The notes under the pieces were generated by a model that was given only the letters and a program-made list of their open reading frames with translations, was not told where the DNA came from and did no database searches. A DNA stretch of 64,000 bases, taken from Chloroflexota bacterium (GTDB lineage: Bacteria; Chloroflexota; Anaerolineae; Anaerolineales; UBA4823). Shown here in pieces: positions 17,719 through 26,338 of the stretch. Positions within the stretch are counted from its first letter, which is position 1; the number at the start of each line of letters is the position of its first letter. Made by a program: the position numbers and the translations under genes. Location of the stretch: the NCBI GenBank assembly GCA_029782365.1, contig JAKOUW010000085.1:186001-250000 (forward strand), read 5' to 3'.

Positions 17719-19151
17719 CGAACGGTTTCCAATTTGGCCACAATCCGCTCCATGCGCATACCGCGTGACCCTTTAACCAGGATGACGTCGCGTGTCCCCA
17801 GGCGAGGTTTAAGAAAATCGACCGCCTGGTCTGTGGTTTCCAACTCTGTGATTAACGAACCAGCCAGACCAGCGCGTGCGGCAGAGGCAGCGATCATCCG
17901 GCCACGATCACCCACGGTGATCAGGTAATCAACAACCTGGGCGGCGCGGATGCCGACTTTTTCATGGCCCACCCATTCGTATTGGCCGAGCTCAAGCATA
18001 TCACCCAAAACCGCTATTTTTCGTCCATCGAGCTCGTCCAACAGGTTGAGAGCCGCCAGCATAGATTCTGGTGAAGCATTGTAGGTGTCATCCAAAATCA
18101 GTGCGCCGTTCTCGGCACGCACAGCCATCAATCTTAACTGCGTCGGGCTGGAGCGCAAACCGGCGATAATTTCTTGCCAGCTCAATCCATCTGCCAGGCC
18201 AACCGCGGCTGCTCTCAAAGCAGTGTGCACAGAATGACGGCCGATCATTGGCACTCGCAAATGCAGCATCTCACCGCGATAATGGAGGCGAAAGCGGATG
18301 CCTTCTAATCCCAAGCCTTCAACTTCATCTGCCCACACATCAGCAGCCGGATCCAGGCCGTAGAAGATGACACGTGCCCTGGTGCGAGAAGCCATTGCGG
18401 CGACCAATGGGTCATCGTAATTCAAAATCGCTACACCGTGCTCTGGCAGTGCTTCCACCAGCTCACCCTTACCTTGAGCGATTGTCGCCTGGTCTCCGGC
18501 GCGCTCGGCGTGTACAGTGCCAATGTTATTAATGACGGCGATCTCCGGCTTGGCAAGGCTGCAAAGGAAGGTGATCTCACCCACAACATAAAAACCCATT
18601 TCCAATACCGCCCGCTCATGTCCCTCGGTCAAGCTGAGCAGCATCAAGGGAAGACCGATCTCATTGTTTAAGTTGCCGCTGGTCTTCAAGGTGCGATAGC
18701 GTTGGTTCAGAACCTCGGCAACGACCTCTTTGGTGGTCGATTTGCCCACACTGCCGGTAATGCCGATCACTTTCACATCCAATTTGCGCCGCCAAAAACC
18801 TGCAATTTGCTGCAGGGCTTTCAAGCTGTCGTCAACGCGCAAGCAAACCGGACCTTCCAGGTTCTGCAATGCAGAAAGCGGCGCTGGCTGCCCGTCGCGC
18901 AAATCCAGCGTGGTGTATTGACCGGTCAGATCACGCTCGATAATGGCAAATGTAGCGCCACGGGCAAAAGCCGCTTCGACAAAATCATGACCATCCACAC
19001 GCTGGCCGGGCAAAGCTACAAACAGACTTCCTGGGATCACCTTGCGGGAATCAATCTGCGCTTCTGTAATCACCATGCCGGTGACTCCCATCTGCGATGG
19101 CTCGACATTCGTACCGCCTAAGGCTTCTAACACGACTCCCAGGTTAAGCAC
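17715..19151 (-). CDS. murF: UDP-MurNAc-tripeptide--D-Ala-D-Ala ligase MurF
   Basis: MurF attaches the D-Ala-D-Ala dipeptide from Ddl to complete the pentapeptide. The 478-aa protein has ITEAQIDSRKVIPGSLFVALPG at the N-terminus, the P-loop GITGSVGKSTTKEVV, and SGNLNNEIGLPLMLL, all MurF rather than MurE signatures, then VINNIGTVHAER and DDTYNASPESM. It starts with GTG at 19151 with GGAG 6 nt upstream. It follows ftsI directly, at the point where murE would normally stand. Confidence 0.95.
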   Translation of the reverse strand: MLNLGVVLEALGGTNVEPSQMGVTGMVITEAQIDSRKVIPGSLFVALPGQRVDGHDFVEAAFARGATFAIIERDLTGQYTTLDLRDGQPAPLSALQNLEGPVCLRVDDSLKALQQIAGFWRRKLDVKVIGITGSVGKSTTKEVVAEVLNQRYRTLKTSGNLNNEIGLPLMLLSLTEGHERAVLEMGFYVVGEITFLCSLAKPEIAVINNIGTVHAERAGDQATIAQGKGELVEALPEHGVAILNYDDPLVAAMASRTRARVIFYGLDPAADVWADEVEGLGLEGIRFRLHYRGEMLHLRVPMIGRHSVHTALRAAAVGLADGLSWQEIIAGLRSSPTQLRLMAVRAENGALILDDTYNASPESMLAALNLLDELDGRKIAVLGDMLELGQYEWVGHEKVGIRAAQVVDYLITVGDRGRMIAASAARAGLAGSLITELETTDQAVDFLKPRLGTRDVILVKGSRGMRMERIVAKLETVR

Positions 19152-19160
19152 CGATCACTC

Positions 19161-20996
19161 CTATTTCGTATTGCCCGAACCGCTGGTCATTCCAGCCAGT
19201 TGGTGACGAATTTCATCGGGAGGCAGCTTGGTTAGCAAAGCAACCTGCTTGAATACTTCGCTAAACACCGGTGCCGCTACAACAGAAGCGTAGATATTAA
19301 GAGTGGGTTTTTCCAGCCAGATATAAATCATAATGCTCGGGTTATCCACCGGTCCCCAACCCACAAATGAGGCATTGGTCACTCCATCCAGGTATCTTCC
19401 GGTTGGCCCGGCGATGTTAGCAGTTCCCGTTTTCCCAGCCACGCGGTATCCAGTGATAAGGGCATCCGAAGCCTCGTTTTCCAAAGAATTAGCCAGCATT
19501 TCAGTCAGTGTGTGCGCTGTATCACTCGAGATGGGCATACCTGCCGAAGTGCGAATGGGATTGTATTGGCGACCGTCGCGCACTTCAGCCATCATGACGT
19601 GCGGAGTGACCATCTGTCCATTGTTGGCGACAGCCGAAATGGCCTGCATCATCTGGATGGGTGTTACAGCGATACCCTGGCCATAGGAGTTGGTGCCCAG
19701 ATCGCCCATATACCAGTTTTTATCGCCAGGTTTTTTCACCAGGCCAGCGGACTCACCCGCCAGGTCGATGCCGGTGATATGCCCAAAGCCAAAATCATCC
19801 AAATATTTATAAAATCGTTCGGGTTCAAGCTGGGTCGCCACCCAGGCCAGGCAAACGTTGAGCGAATGCTGCAAACATCCAGTCATATCCTGCTCGCCGT
19901 AAGCGCCGTAATCCCAGTTATGAATATTTATGCCGCCAACCTCGATCACACCGTGATCGAAAAAAGTGGTATCTGGCTTCACTGCGCCGGCATTCAGCGC
20001 AGAAGCCATGGTGATGATCTTAAAAACCGAGCCTGGTTCATAAATCGTATTGACCGCCCGGTTATACGGGCTGCCGCTTTTGATATAATCACTCGATTCC
20101 CAAAAACGGTTCGGATCGATATGCGGCGAAGTGGAAAGTGCCAGGATTTCACCGTTGCGGGGATCCATCACCATAATGGTGCCGTTAGAAGAACCTGTTT
20201 TCTGGATTTCGTCATCCAGAATCTTATCCACCGCCGCCTGAATATCGCGGTCGATCGTCAAGACGATATCCGTGCCTTTGGGGATCTTAGGAATTTGACC
20301 GGCATTCAATGGATTGCGGTTGTACAGTTTTTCAATCGGATAGCCGGCCAGATCATCGTTGTACACCTGTTCAACACCATACAGGCCATCACCGGTCAAA
20401 TTGACATAGCCCAGGATATTGCTGGCCAGCGTCCCTTCCGGGTAGACCCGTTTCATGCGCGGCCGGTAAATCAGACCTGCCAGGCTTTGGACAGGGGCGT
20501 TTTCATCCTTCGAAGGCTTTATGGCAGCATAACGGTCAGCCCATTGTTTGAGCTCGCCCAACTCTTTGACAGAGACAAAATCGGCTACCAGGCGGTATGT
20601 ATCGCTCAGGGTAGGCGTTGCGCTGATACGTCCCAATACCCAATTGTAATAATCTGAGCTGCCCTGGTACACCGGATGATCGGCCAGGGCTGCTTTCAAG
20701 GCAAAAGCAATTGCCTCTTGATTATGCGTGCGGTGGACGATGTTAAGGTCAACACCAACTTCGTAGGCTTGTTCGTTGCCGGCGAGAAGTTTCCCGTAAC
20801 GATCATAGATATCGCCGCGCGGTGGATAATAAATATGGTAACCCAACCCCCAATCATCTTCCAACGCCTGGATTTTGTCGCGTTGGCCGCTCACTTCAAT
20901 TGCCACTAGGCGCACCACAATAATGATGGCAAAAACAAAAAAACCCAGCATGATCACAATGAAACGGTTGATATGTTCGTTTTGTTCTGCTTTCAT
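19161..20996 (-). CDS. ftsI: Class B penicillin-binding protein, FtsI type
   Basis: This is the septal transpeptidase that crosslinks stem peptides with FtsW. The 611-aa protein has one N-terminal membrane helix (about 11-32), a dimerisation domain beginning near YYPPRGDIYDRYGKLLA, and a transpeptidase domain with the three active-site motifs: SxxK in EPGSVFKIIT, SxN in HSLNVCLAW, and KTG in VAGKTGTANIAG. There is no C-terminal PASTA domain. It starts in the ftsL stop (4-bp overlap) and is followed by murF after 9 bp. Confidence 0.95.
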   Translation of the reverse strand: MKAEQNEHINRFIVIMLGFFVFAIIIVVRLVAIEVSGQRDKIQALEDDWGLGYHIYYPPRGDIYDRYGKLLAGNEQAYEVGVDLNIVHRTHNQEAIAFALKAALADHPVYQGSSDYYNWVLGRISATPTLSDTYRLVADFVSVKELGELKQWADRYAAIKPSKDENAPVQSLAGLIYRPRMKRVYPEGTLASNILGYVNLTGDGLYGVEQVYNDDLAGYPIEKLYNRNPLNAGQIPKIPKGTDIVLTIDRDIQAAVDKILDDEIQKTGSSNGTIMVMDPRNGEILALSTSPHIDPNRFWESSDYIKSGSPYNRAVNTIYEPGSVFKIITMASALNAGAVKPDTTFFDHGVIEVGGINIHNWDYGAYGEQDMTGCLQHSLNVCLAWVATQLEPERFYKYLDDFGFGHITGIDLAGESAGLVKKPGDKNWYMGDLGTNSYGQGIAVTPIQMMQAISAVANNGQMVTPHVMMAEVRDGRQYNPIRTSAGMPISSDTAHTLTEMLANSLENEASDALITGYRVAGKTGTANIAGPTGRYLDGVTNASFVGWGPVDNPSIMIYIWLEKPTLNIYASVVAAPVFSEVFKQVALLTKLPPDEIRHQLAGMTSGSGNTK

Positions 20997-21541
20997 GGCA
21001 GCACTCCACTTTGAACCATATCGCTTATTCTTTTCCAGCCGCCCTGAATTGCATCCAGCAGAGAATCGTTGTACAGCATCGTCGGTGAGACAGGCGCAAC
21101 AAAAGTTGGCGGATTCTGAGATGCCAGCTCGGCGGTAGAAACGGGTTGGTATCCTGGCACAGCCAAGTAGATGACATTTTCGGGCTGCGCTTCTTTATAA
21201 CCTGCCCTGTTCAAAGCAACTTGCATCGCCTGACGATTGGTGAGCTGCGCAAGTTGTAGGCGCAGCGCAGCAATTTGCATATTCAGCTCTTCAATCGGCA
21301 CAATCGCATCCGGGTCAGGCTCAAAACGCAGCGAATATGCAGAATTCATATTGAGCTGCATTTGCTGGATCGTGCGGCCCAAGGCGTTCGTGCGAGCCGA
21401 GATATCGGTGTAAAAAGCAGCCAGGGCCGCACAGACCACAATGATCAACAACAGCCAGACGCCGCGGCGCAGTTCAATCCGCCAGGGCGCTTGTTCATAA
21501 GCTAATTTTATTTTCCGACGTAAATTCAAAACTGGTTCCAT
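20993..21541 (-). CDS. FtsL-like bitopic division protein
   Basis: The 182-aa protein lies in the ftsL slot between rsmH and ftsI. It has a basic cytoplasmic lead, one membrane helix (about 27-46, VWLLLIIVVCAALAAFYTDI), then an extracytoplasmic coiled-coil region with heptad-like Leu and Met spacing (about 50-105, including EELNMQIAALRLQLAQL), followed by a Pro-rich tail (about 125-160). FtsL proteins are very divergent, so the name rests on position, topology and coiled coil. It is longer than E. coli FtsL (121 aa). GGAG precedes the ATG; the stop overlaps the ftsI start. Confidence 0.75.
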   Translation of the reverse strand: MEPVLNLRRKIKLAYEQAPWRIELRRGVWLLLIIVVCAALAAFYTDISARTNALGRTIQQMQLNMNSAYSLRFEPDPDAIVPIEELNMQIAALRLQLAQLTNRQAMQVALNRAGYKEAQPENVIYLAVPGYQPVSTAELASQNPPTFVAPVSPTMLYNDSLLDAIQGGWKRISDMVQSGVLP

Positions 21542-21668
21542 TTTTTCTCTCCAGGAAACCTCGCCGCTATCTGCAATTGGTTTTCATTGCTGACTGGTTT
21601 CCCAGGAACTAACTTTGCAATTGTCGTGCCAGGATTTTGATTGAACAAGCCGCCTGGCGCAGATTGGA

Positions 21669-22613
21669 TTAGAGTTTTGCTGCCACTCTCAGCCGAGCAC
21701 TGCGTGCTCGGGGATTCTGTTGGATTTCCTTATCGTCCGGGCGGAGCGGATGGCGAGTGATCTCCTGGATGCTGGCTTTGTGCCCGCAGGTACATACTGG
21801 CTGTTTCGGGGGGCAAATACAGTCCTGGCTTTCGCGTCGCATGAACTGTTTTACCAGGCGGTCTTCCAGGGAGTGAAAAGCGATCACAGCCAGGCGCCCG
21901 CCGGGGCTAAGCAGTTCCACAGCCAAAGGTAGTGCTTTTTCCACGCTTTCCAATTCTCGATTCACTGCAATTCGCAAAGCCTGAAAGGTCCTCGTTGCCG
22001 GATGCATAGCCTCTCGGCCGCTGCGTGTCGCCCTGGCCACAGCCCGGGCCAGTTGTGTGGTGGTGTGCAATGGCCTGGCCTGTACAATTGATCGGGCCAC
22101 CTGGTAAGCTCGCCTTTCTTCGCCAAAGTTGTAAATGATGTCTGCCAATTCTTTTTCGCTGAGTTGGTTGACCAGGTCTTCTGCGCTGACCGGGTTTGTA
22201 GGGTCAAAGCGCATGTCCAAGGGCGCCTCGGTCAAGAAGGAAAACCCTCGCTCTGGAGTATCCAACTGCATCGACGATACACCCAGATCAAGGACAATGC
22301 CGTTCAGGCCAGGCCACTCCACCTCATCCAGGAACTGGCGCATGGCAAGATACGAACCGTGCCTGAGAATTGCGCGCTCACCAAATTCTGCCAGCCGCTG
22401 TTTGGCAAGCGCCAGCGCTTGTGGATCTAAATCCAATCCCAGCAGTCTGCCCTCTGGGCGACTGGCATCCAGGATACCCCAGGCATGCCCGCCAGCCCCG
22501 ATAGTCCCATCCAGGTAAAAGCCACCCCGCTGAGGCTGTAAAGCGTGTATAATTTCATTGTAAAGTACAGGAAGATGAGGAAAGGACGAAAGTCCTTCGA
22601 AAGGGCTCATCAT
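21669..22613 (-). CDS. rsmH: 16S rRNA (cytosine(1402)-N(4))-methyltransferase RsmH
   Basis: RsmH (MraW) methylates N4 of C1402 in the ribosomal decoding centre using S-adenosylmethionine. The 314-aa protein has HLPVLYNEII, the SAM-binding motif FYLDGTIGAGGHAWGIL and GLDLDPQALALA, the conserved LDLGVSSMQLDTPERGFSF, and FHSLEDRLVKQFM near the C-terminus. It follows mraZ by 19 bp, the normal order. Two ATG codons in tandem (22613, 22610) make the exact start uncertain by one residue, and the Shine-Dalgarno is weak. A 127-bp gap follows before the ftsL-like gene with nothing recognisable in it. Confidence 0.96.
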   Translation of the reverse strand: MMSPFEGLSSFPHLPVLYNEIIHALQPQRGGFYLDGTIGAGGHAWGILDASRPEGRLLGLDLDPQALALAKQRLAEFGERAILRHGSYLAMRQFLDEVEWPGLNGIVLDLGVSSMQLDTPERGFSFLTEAPLDMRFDPTNPVSAEDLVNQLSEKELADIIYNFGEERRAYQVARSIVQARPLHTTTQLARAVARATRSGREAMHPATRTFQALRIAVNRELESVEKALPLAVELLSPGGRLAVIAFHSLEDRLVKQFMRRESQDCICPPKQPVCTCGHKASIQEITRHPLRPDDKEIQQNPRARSARLRVAAKL

Positions 22614-22632
22614 CTCAACAAAAAAATATCAA

Positions 22633-23079
22633 TCACTGCTCTGTACCGGTTGCCAGGTCAAGAGCCGCAAACCGTTGGGCATTTGCTTCACTATCCTGGA
22701 GTTGAGCGTTTTGAACTTCCCAATGCTCATTCGCCCAAATTTCAAAGTAATCACCCGCACCCACCAGTACAACCTCGCCCTCCAATTGGGCAGATTGGCG
22801 CAGGAACTGAGGGATCAAAATACGCCCCGCCTTGTCCAGTTCCAACCGGTCAGCGGTGGAAAATACCAGGCGGCGCAGCAAGCGGGTCATTGGATCGGTC
22901 AGAGACATGCCCTGGACCCGTTTGCGGATGGTTTCAAATGCCTGCTCAGTCATTACCATCAGGTTGCGGTCAAAGCCCTGCAGCACATAGGCACCGCCTT
23001 CGAGCAGCTCGCGATAGCGGGACGGCACCGTCAGGCGGTCCTTGCTGTCGAGTGTATGGTGGTACTGGCCGAGGAACAT
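22633..23079 (-). CDS. mraZ: Transcriptional regulator MraZ
   Basis: MraZ is a double-AbrB-fold DNA-binding protein that represses the dcw operon by binding TGGG repeats in its own promoter region. The 148-aa product starts with MFLGQYHHTLDSKDRLTVPSR, a signature of the first SpoVT-AbrB-like half, and has LELDKAGRILIPQFLRQSAQL in the second half. It is the first gene of the cluster. Its promoter and three period-10 operator repeats are seen directly upstream, which supports autoregulation here. Confidence 0.96.
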   Translation of the reverse strand: MFLGQYHHTLDSKDRLTVPSRYRELLEGGAYVLQGFDRNLMVMTEQAFETIRKRVQGMSLTDPMTRLLRRLVFSTADRLELDKAGRILIPQFLRQSAQLEGEVVLVGAGDYFEIWANEHWEVQNAQLQDSEANAQRFAALDLATGTEQ

Positions 23080-23145
23080 ATGTTCTATCTATCCTTTAAT
23101 GAACAGAACGCCGGATAACCCGGCGCTCTTCGATAAAACTATACT

Positions 23146-23175
23146 TTTTCTACCACTTCGTCCCACTTCGTCCCA
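23146..23175 (-). promoter_or_regulatory. MraZ box (three 10-bp direct repeats)
   Basis: On the minus strand the sequence reads TGGGACGAAG (23175-23166), TGGGACGAAG (23165-23156), then TGGTAGAAAA (23155-23146). Three TGG(G) units at a 10-bp period match the known architecture of MraZ operators. The block begins about 13 bp downstream of the -10 element, so bound MraZ would cover the start of the transcript. The match to the family's known site is strong; binding itself is inferred. Confidence 0.85.
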
Positions 23176-23187
23176 CGAAGCCTCTAT

Positions 23188-23216
23188 AGTATAAACGAGA
23201 TTGGCTGAAAAATCAA
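23188..23216 (-). promoter_or_regulatory. Promoter of the dcw cluster (Pmra)
   Basis: On the minus strand TTGATT (23216-23211) and TATACT (23193-23188) are separated by exactly 17 bp, a sigma-70-type promoter. The predicted start lies near 23181, directly before the MraZ box, leaving a leader of about 100 nt. The leader contains a small hairpin CGCCGG-ATAAC-CCGGCG (23109-23125). Confidence 0.8.
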
Positions 23217-23269
23217 GTTAAGAATAATGAAAGTCGACCATTTTTATCTTTTTCTCATCAGGAGCATAT

Positions 23270-24676
23270 ATGCCCGCTGCCCAAACCATTGATTTCAGTG
23301 CTTTATTTGTTGGATTGGATGTAGAAACCCCCTTGCTCAACGGATCATCCCGACGTTATATCAATTTGGACAATGCCGCATCCACACCGTCTATGCTGGC
23401 TGTCCAGCAAGCCGTTGATCGTTTCCTGCGTTATTACAGCAGCGTTCATCGGGGAACCGGTTTCAAGAGCCAATTGTCCACCCATTTTTATGAAGAGGCG
23501 CGCCGTACGGTGCTGGACTTTTCAGGTGCGGCTGAACAGGAGCACACCTGCATCTTTGTCAAGAACACCACGGAGGCAATCAATAAGTTAGCCCGGCGCT
23601 TTCCTTTCACCAGCCAGCGCGATGTAGTAATCACCTCCGGTATGGAGCACCACTCCAATGATCTGCCCTGGCGGGCTGCCACGCTCACCATTCACGTTGA
23701 GCTCACTCCAGACGGACGCCTGGACGAAGTCGATTTCGACCAAAAACTGTCTGCATACAAAAACCGGGTGGCCCTGGTGGCAATCACCGGAGCGAGCAAC
23801 GTCACCGGTTATCTCAACCCCATCCACCGTCTGGCAGAAAAGGCGCACGCCGCCGGAGCGTTAATTTTTGTGGACTGCGCCCAGTTGGCCCCCCACCGCA
23901 AAGTGGATATGCTCAGGCTGGAAAACCCGTCTCACCTGGACTTTGTAGCTATCTCTGCGCATAAGATGTACGCACCCTTTGGATCTGGCGCTCTCATCGG
24001 CCGCAAAGATATTTTCGCGCAGGGCGACCCCGATCAAAGAGGTGGAGGCACCGTGGAAATTGTGACGCTGGACGACGTGATTTGGGCTGAGCCACCTGAT
24101 CGTGATGAGGCCGGCAGTCCCAATACGGTGGGGGCTGTTGCATTGGCGGCTGCTATCCGCCAGCTCCAAAAAGTGGGCATGGAGGTTGTCGCCAGGCACG
24201 AGGCGGAGCTGACAGCCTACGCCTTGCAAAAACTCCCCCAGGTGCCCGGCCTGCACCTGTACGGTGATACACGCCCCGAAACAGCCGCTGAGCGCCTGGG
24301 AGTGCTGCCGTTCATGCTGGAACATGTGCCACATTTCCTGGCGGCCGCCGTCTTGGGTTACGAATTTGGCATCGGCGTGCGCTCAGGTTGTTTCTGCGCT
24401 CATCCTTACATCCTACATCTGCTCGGCCTCAGCCCTGACCAAGCGCGCATGGTGCGCCAGCACATGTTGGTGCATGATAAATCACAAATGCCCGGTCTGC
24501 TTCGCGCCTCCTTTGGTCTGTACAACACTCGGCAGGATGTCGATGCGCTGGTAGATGCACTCACCCACATTTCCAGGGGCGATTACCAGGGCCGCTACAC
24601 ACAGGTTGTAGCCAGCGGTGAATATTTACCAGCCAACTGGCAGCCGGACTTTTCTGCTTTTTTCTCGCTTGAATAA
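23270..24676 (+). CDS. Class V aminotransferase, cysteine-desulfurase-like (SufS type)
   Basis: This is a PLP enzyme of the NifS/SufS group. The 468-aa protein has YINLDNAASTPS near the N-terminus, SGMEHHSNDLPWR, VDCAQLAPHRKVDM, the PLP Lys in VAISAHKMYAPFGSGALIG, and a candidate active-site Cys in GVRSGCFCAHP. The Cys and its setting resemble desulfurases, but a C-terminal extension and the absence of sufU/iscU partners leave the substrate open. AGGAG precedes the ATG by 5 nt. It is divergent from mraZ, sharing the intergenic region, and convergent with the fructosamine kinase. Confidence 0.8.
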   Translation: MPAAQTIDFSALFVGLDVETPLLNGSSRRYINLDNAASTPSMLAVQQAVDRFLRYYSSVHRGTGFKSQLSTHFYEEARRTVLDFSGAAEQEHTCIFVKNTTEAINKLARRFPFTSQRDVVITSGMEHHSNDLPWRAATLTIHVELTPDGRLDEVDFDQKLSAYKNRVALVAITGASNVTGYLNPIHRLAEKAHAAGALIFVDCAQLAPHRKVDMLRLENPSHLDFVAISAHKMYAPFGSGALIGRKDIFAQGDPDQRGGGTVEIVTLDDVIWAEPPDRDEAGSPNTVGAVALAAAIRQLQKVGMEVVARHEAELTAYALQKLPQVPGLHLYGDTRPETAAERLGVLPFMLEHVPHFLAAAVLGYEFGIGVRSGCFCAHPYILHLLGLSPDQARMVRQHMLVHDKSQMPGLLRASFGLYNTRQDVDALVDALTHISRGDYQGRYTQVVASGEYLPANWQPDFSAFFSLE

Positions 24677-24685
24677 ACACCAGGG

Positions 24686-25543
24686 TCAATGTGTAAACTG
24701 CCTGAGAATCATTTCCACCTCCCCCAGATAACCGACGCCAAACAAGTTCAGGTGGTTTAACAAATGGTATAGGTTGTAGAGTGGAAAGCGCTGGCGGTAA
24801 CCTGGGGTTAACGGCCGATAGTTTGCGTAGGCCTGATAAAACCTTTCCGGAAAGCCCCCAAATAAAGCAGTCATCGCCAGATCGGCTTCCGCCCATCCGT
24901 ACCAAACTGCCGGATCAATCAGCGCAGGAGCGCCGTTTGGGTCGCTGATGACATTACCGCTCCATAAATCCCCGTGCAGCAGCGAAGCCGGCTGCGCAGG
25001 GAGGATGCTTGGCAGCCGAGCAGCCAATCGCTCTACCTGGCCAACCTGCTCGCTGGTTAAACGGCCGTTGCGCTGAGCCAGACGCGCCTGGAAAAACAGG
25101 CGCCGCTCTGCAAAGAAAGCAAAACCGTCCGCCATCCAGCCGTTGGGCTGATGGGTACTGCCGATAAAATTGTCATGAGCGAAGCCGAACTGCTCTGCTG
25201 TGTGATGATGCAGACGCGCCAGGCTCTGCCCCAGATCTTCCCAAAACCCGGCTTGCCGCACAGCGGGTCGTAAATCTTCCAGGAGAATGAAATCCTCAGC
25301 AAACAAGAACACCTGCGGCACGCGTGGGCCGCCCGCCGCCTGGAGTGCGGTCAGGCCTTCGGCTTCCCGTTCAAACATGGCGGGCGGCGCAGAAGAATTC
25401 GACTTCAGGAAAAAAGACCGCCCTTCCTGGCATACCAGGCGCTCGCCGTGATTGATGCAGCCTCCACCCACCGGCTCGCGATACATAATTTTCCCCATCC
25501 CCTGCGTAGAAAGATAATTCCTCACTGCCTCAGGCAGGTTCAT
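24686..25543 (-). CDS. Fructosamine/ketosamine-3-kinase family protein
   Basis: Members phosphorylate the sugar moiety of ketosamines on glycated proteins, making them unstable so that the amine is freed. The 285-aa protein has FLKSNSS with the ATP-binding Lys, the catalytic loop LLHGDLWSGNVISD, and LIDPAVWYGWAEADLAMT, the family's metal-binding and substrate region. Bacterial homologues often act on ribulosamines or erythrulosamines rather than fructosamine. The start overlaps the end of a low-molecular-weight phosphatase gene by 14 bp, a pairing known from other bacteria that points to protein repair. Confidence 0.88.
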   Translation of the reverse strand: MNLPEAVRNYLSTQGMGKIMYREPVGGGCINHGERLVCQEGRSFFLKSNSSAPPAMFEREAEGLTALQAAGGPRVPQVFLFAEDFILLEDLRPAVRQAGFWEDLGQSLARLHHHTAEQFGFAHDNFIGSTHQPNGWMADGFAFFAERRLFFQARLAQRNGRLTSEQVGQVERLAARLPSILPAQPASLLHGDLWSGNVISDPNGAPALIDPAVWYGWAEADLAMTALFGGFPERFYQAYANYRPLTPGYRQRFPLYNLYHLLNHLNLFGVGYLGEVEMILRQFTH

Positions 25544-26027
25544 CGAGTTTGCCCGCCTCCAATGCCATGAGCAAGCCTTTGACGGAGCGCTCTACGATAT
25601 CGTACACTTTTTCAAATCCGTCCGTCCCATGATAATAAGGGTCTGGGACTTCATAACCAACGCCGCCTTGAGGATCAAATTCACGCAGCAGATGGATTTT
25701 TCGACGATCTTGAACTCTGTCCGCCTGGAATAAAATATCGCTGAAATTTCCTCGATCCATGACCATAATCCAATCGAAGCGCTCGAAATCGCGACGCTCA
25801 AACTGGCGAGCCCGACCATCGTAATGAAAACCCCGCCTGGCAGCCACCGCCCGCATGCGCTCGTCGGGGTGCTGGCCGACATGGTAGCTTTCCACCCCGG
25901 CAGATTCTGCTGTGTATTTTTCAGCCAGTCTGTGCAGGGCGACTTCCCGTAAAAATAAATTTTCCGCCAGCGGGCTGCGGATGATATTGCCCATGCAAAC
26001 AAACAAGATTTGTATTGGTTCGCCCAT
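25530..26027 (-). CDS. Low-molecular-weight protein-tyrosine-phosphatase family
   Basis: The 165-aa protein has the N-terminal CX5R phosphatase loop in ILFVCMGNIIRSPLAE (Cys, Arg and Ser present) and the general-acid Asp in EVPDPYYHG. The classical role is dephosphorylation of protein tyrosine, but homologues encoded next to ketosamine kinases have been linked to dephosphorylation of sugar phosphates on proteins or free ketosamines. ATG 26027 is chosen over the TTG at 26030; GGAG lies upstream. It is translationally coupled to the downstream kinase (14-bp overlap), so the two are best read as one functional pair. Confidence 0.88.
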   Translation of the reverse strand: MGEPIQILFVCMGNIIRSPLAENLFLREVALHRLAEKYTAESAGVESYHVGQHPDERMRAVAARRGFHYDGRARQFERRDFERFDWIMVMDRGNFSDILFQADRVQDRRKIHLLREFDPQGGVGYEVPDPYYHGTDGFEKVYDIVERSVKGLLMALEAGKLDEPA

Positions 26028-26230
26028 CAACGATATCTCCTAAATACAACGCCCTGATTGTAGGAGCAATGCGCCTGCAGGTCAAGAAGCAGAATTGCCT
26101 GGCAAGATCAATTTACAGCGGCAAAAAATGAAAAAAAACAGCTTTATAAAGCTCATTAGAACATCCTTTCACAAGCTCATTAAAATTTTATAATAGAACA
26201 AAAATTTAAGGTTTTGCTCTAATTTTTCTA

Positions 26231-26259
26231 TTGCATATGTTCTAAGAATATGCTAGAAT
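26231..26259 (+). promoter_or_regulatory. Promoter of nrdR-nrdJ
   Basis: TTGCAT (26231-26236) and TAGAAT (26254-26259) are 17 bp apart, with an extended TGC just before the -10. The predicted transcription start is about 26266, immediately upstream of two palindromes. The 311-bp gap between 26028 and 26338 otherwise holds only AT-rich DNA and these elements. Confidence 0.7.
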
Positions 26260-26270
26260 GACAACAATTG

Positions 26271-26317
26271 CCCCTACTAGTAGGGGAGCAATATCACCAC
26301 CCCCCCATATGTGGGGG
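26271..26317 (+). promoter_or_regulatory. Tandem NrdR-box-like palindromes
   Basis: Two 16-bp elements, CCCCTACTAGTAGGGG (26271-26286, a perfect palindrome) and CCCCCATATGTGGGGG (26302-26317, six-base arms), are separated by 15 bp, so their centres are 31 bp apart, about three helical turns. NrdR boxes are known to be 16-bp palindromes (core C-w-A...T-w-G) occurring in pairs at that spacing. Both elements match much of the core, with G/C-rich flanks in place of the usual ACA/TGT. They lie between the promoter and nrdR, so NrdR probably represses its own operon. Confidence 0.78.
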
Positions 26318-26338
26318 CATGCCGGGAAAGGTGTAGAA

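Noticed and set aside
26258..26338. Longer NrdR reading frame starting at 26258
   Set aside because: It would translate through the -10 element and both palindromes, and NrdR proteins start with MxCPxC, which is at 26339 after a usable ribosome-binding site.
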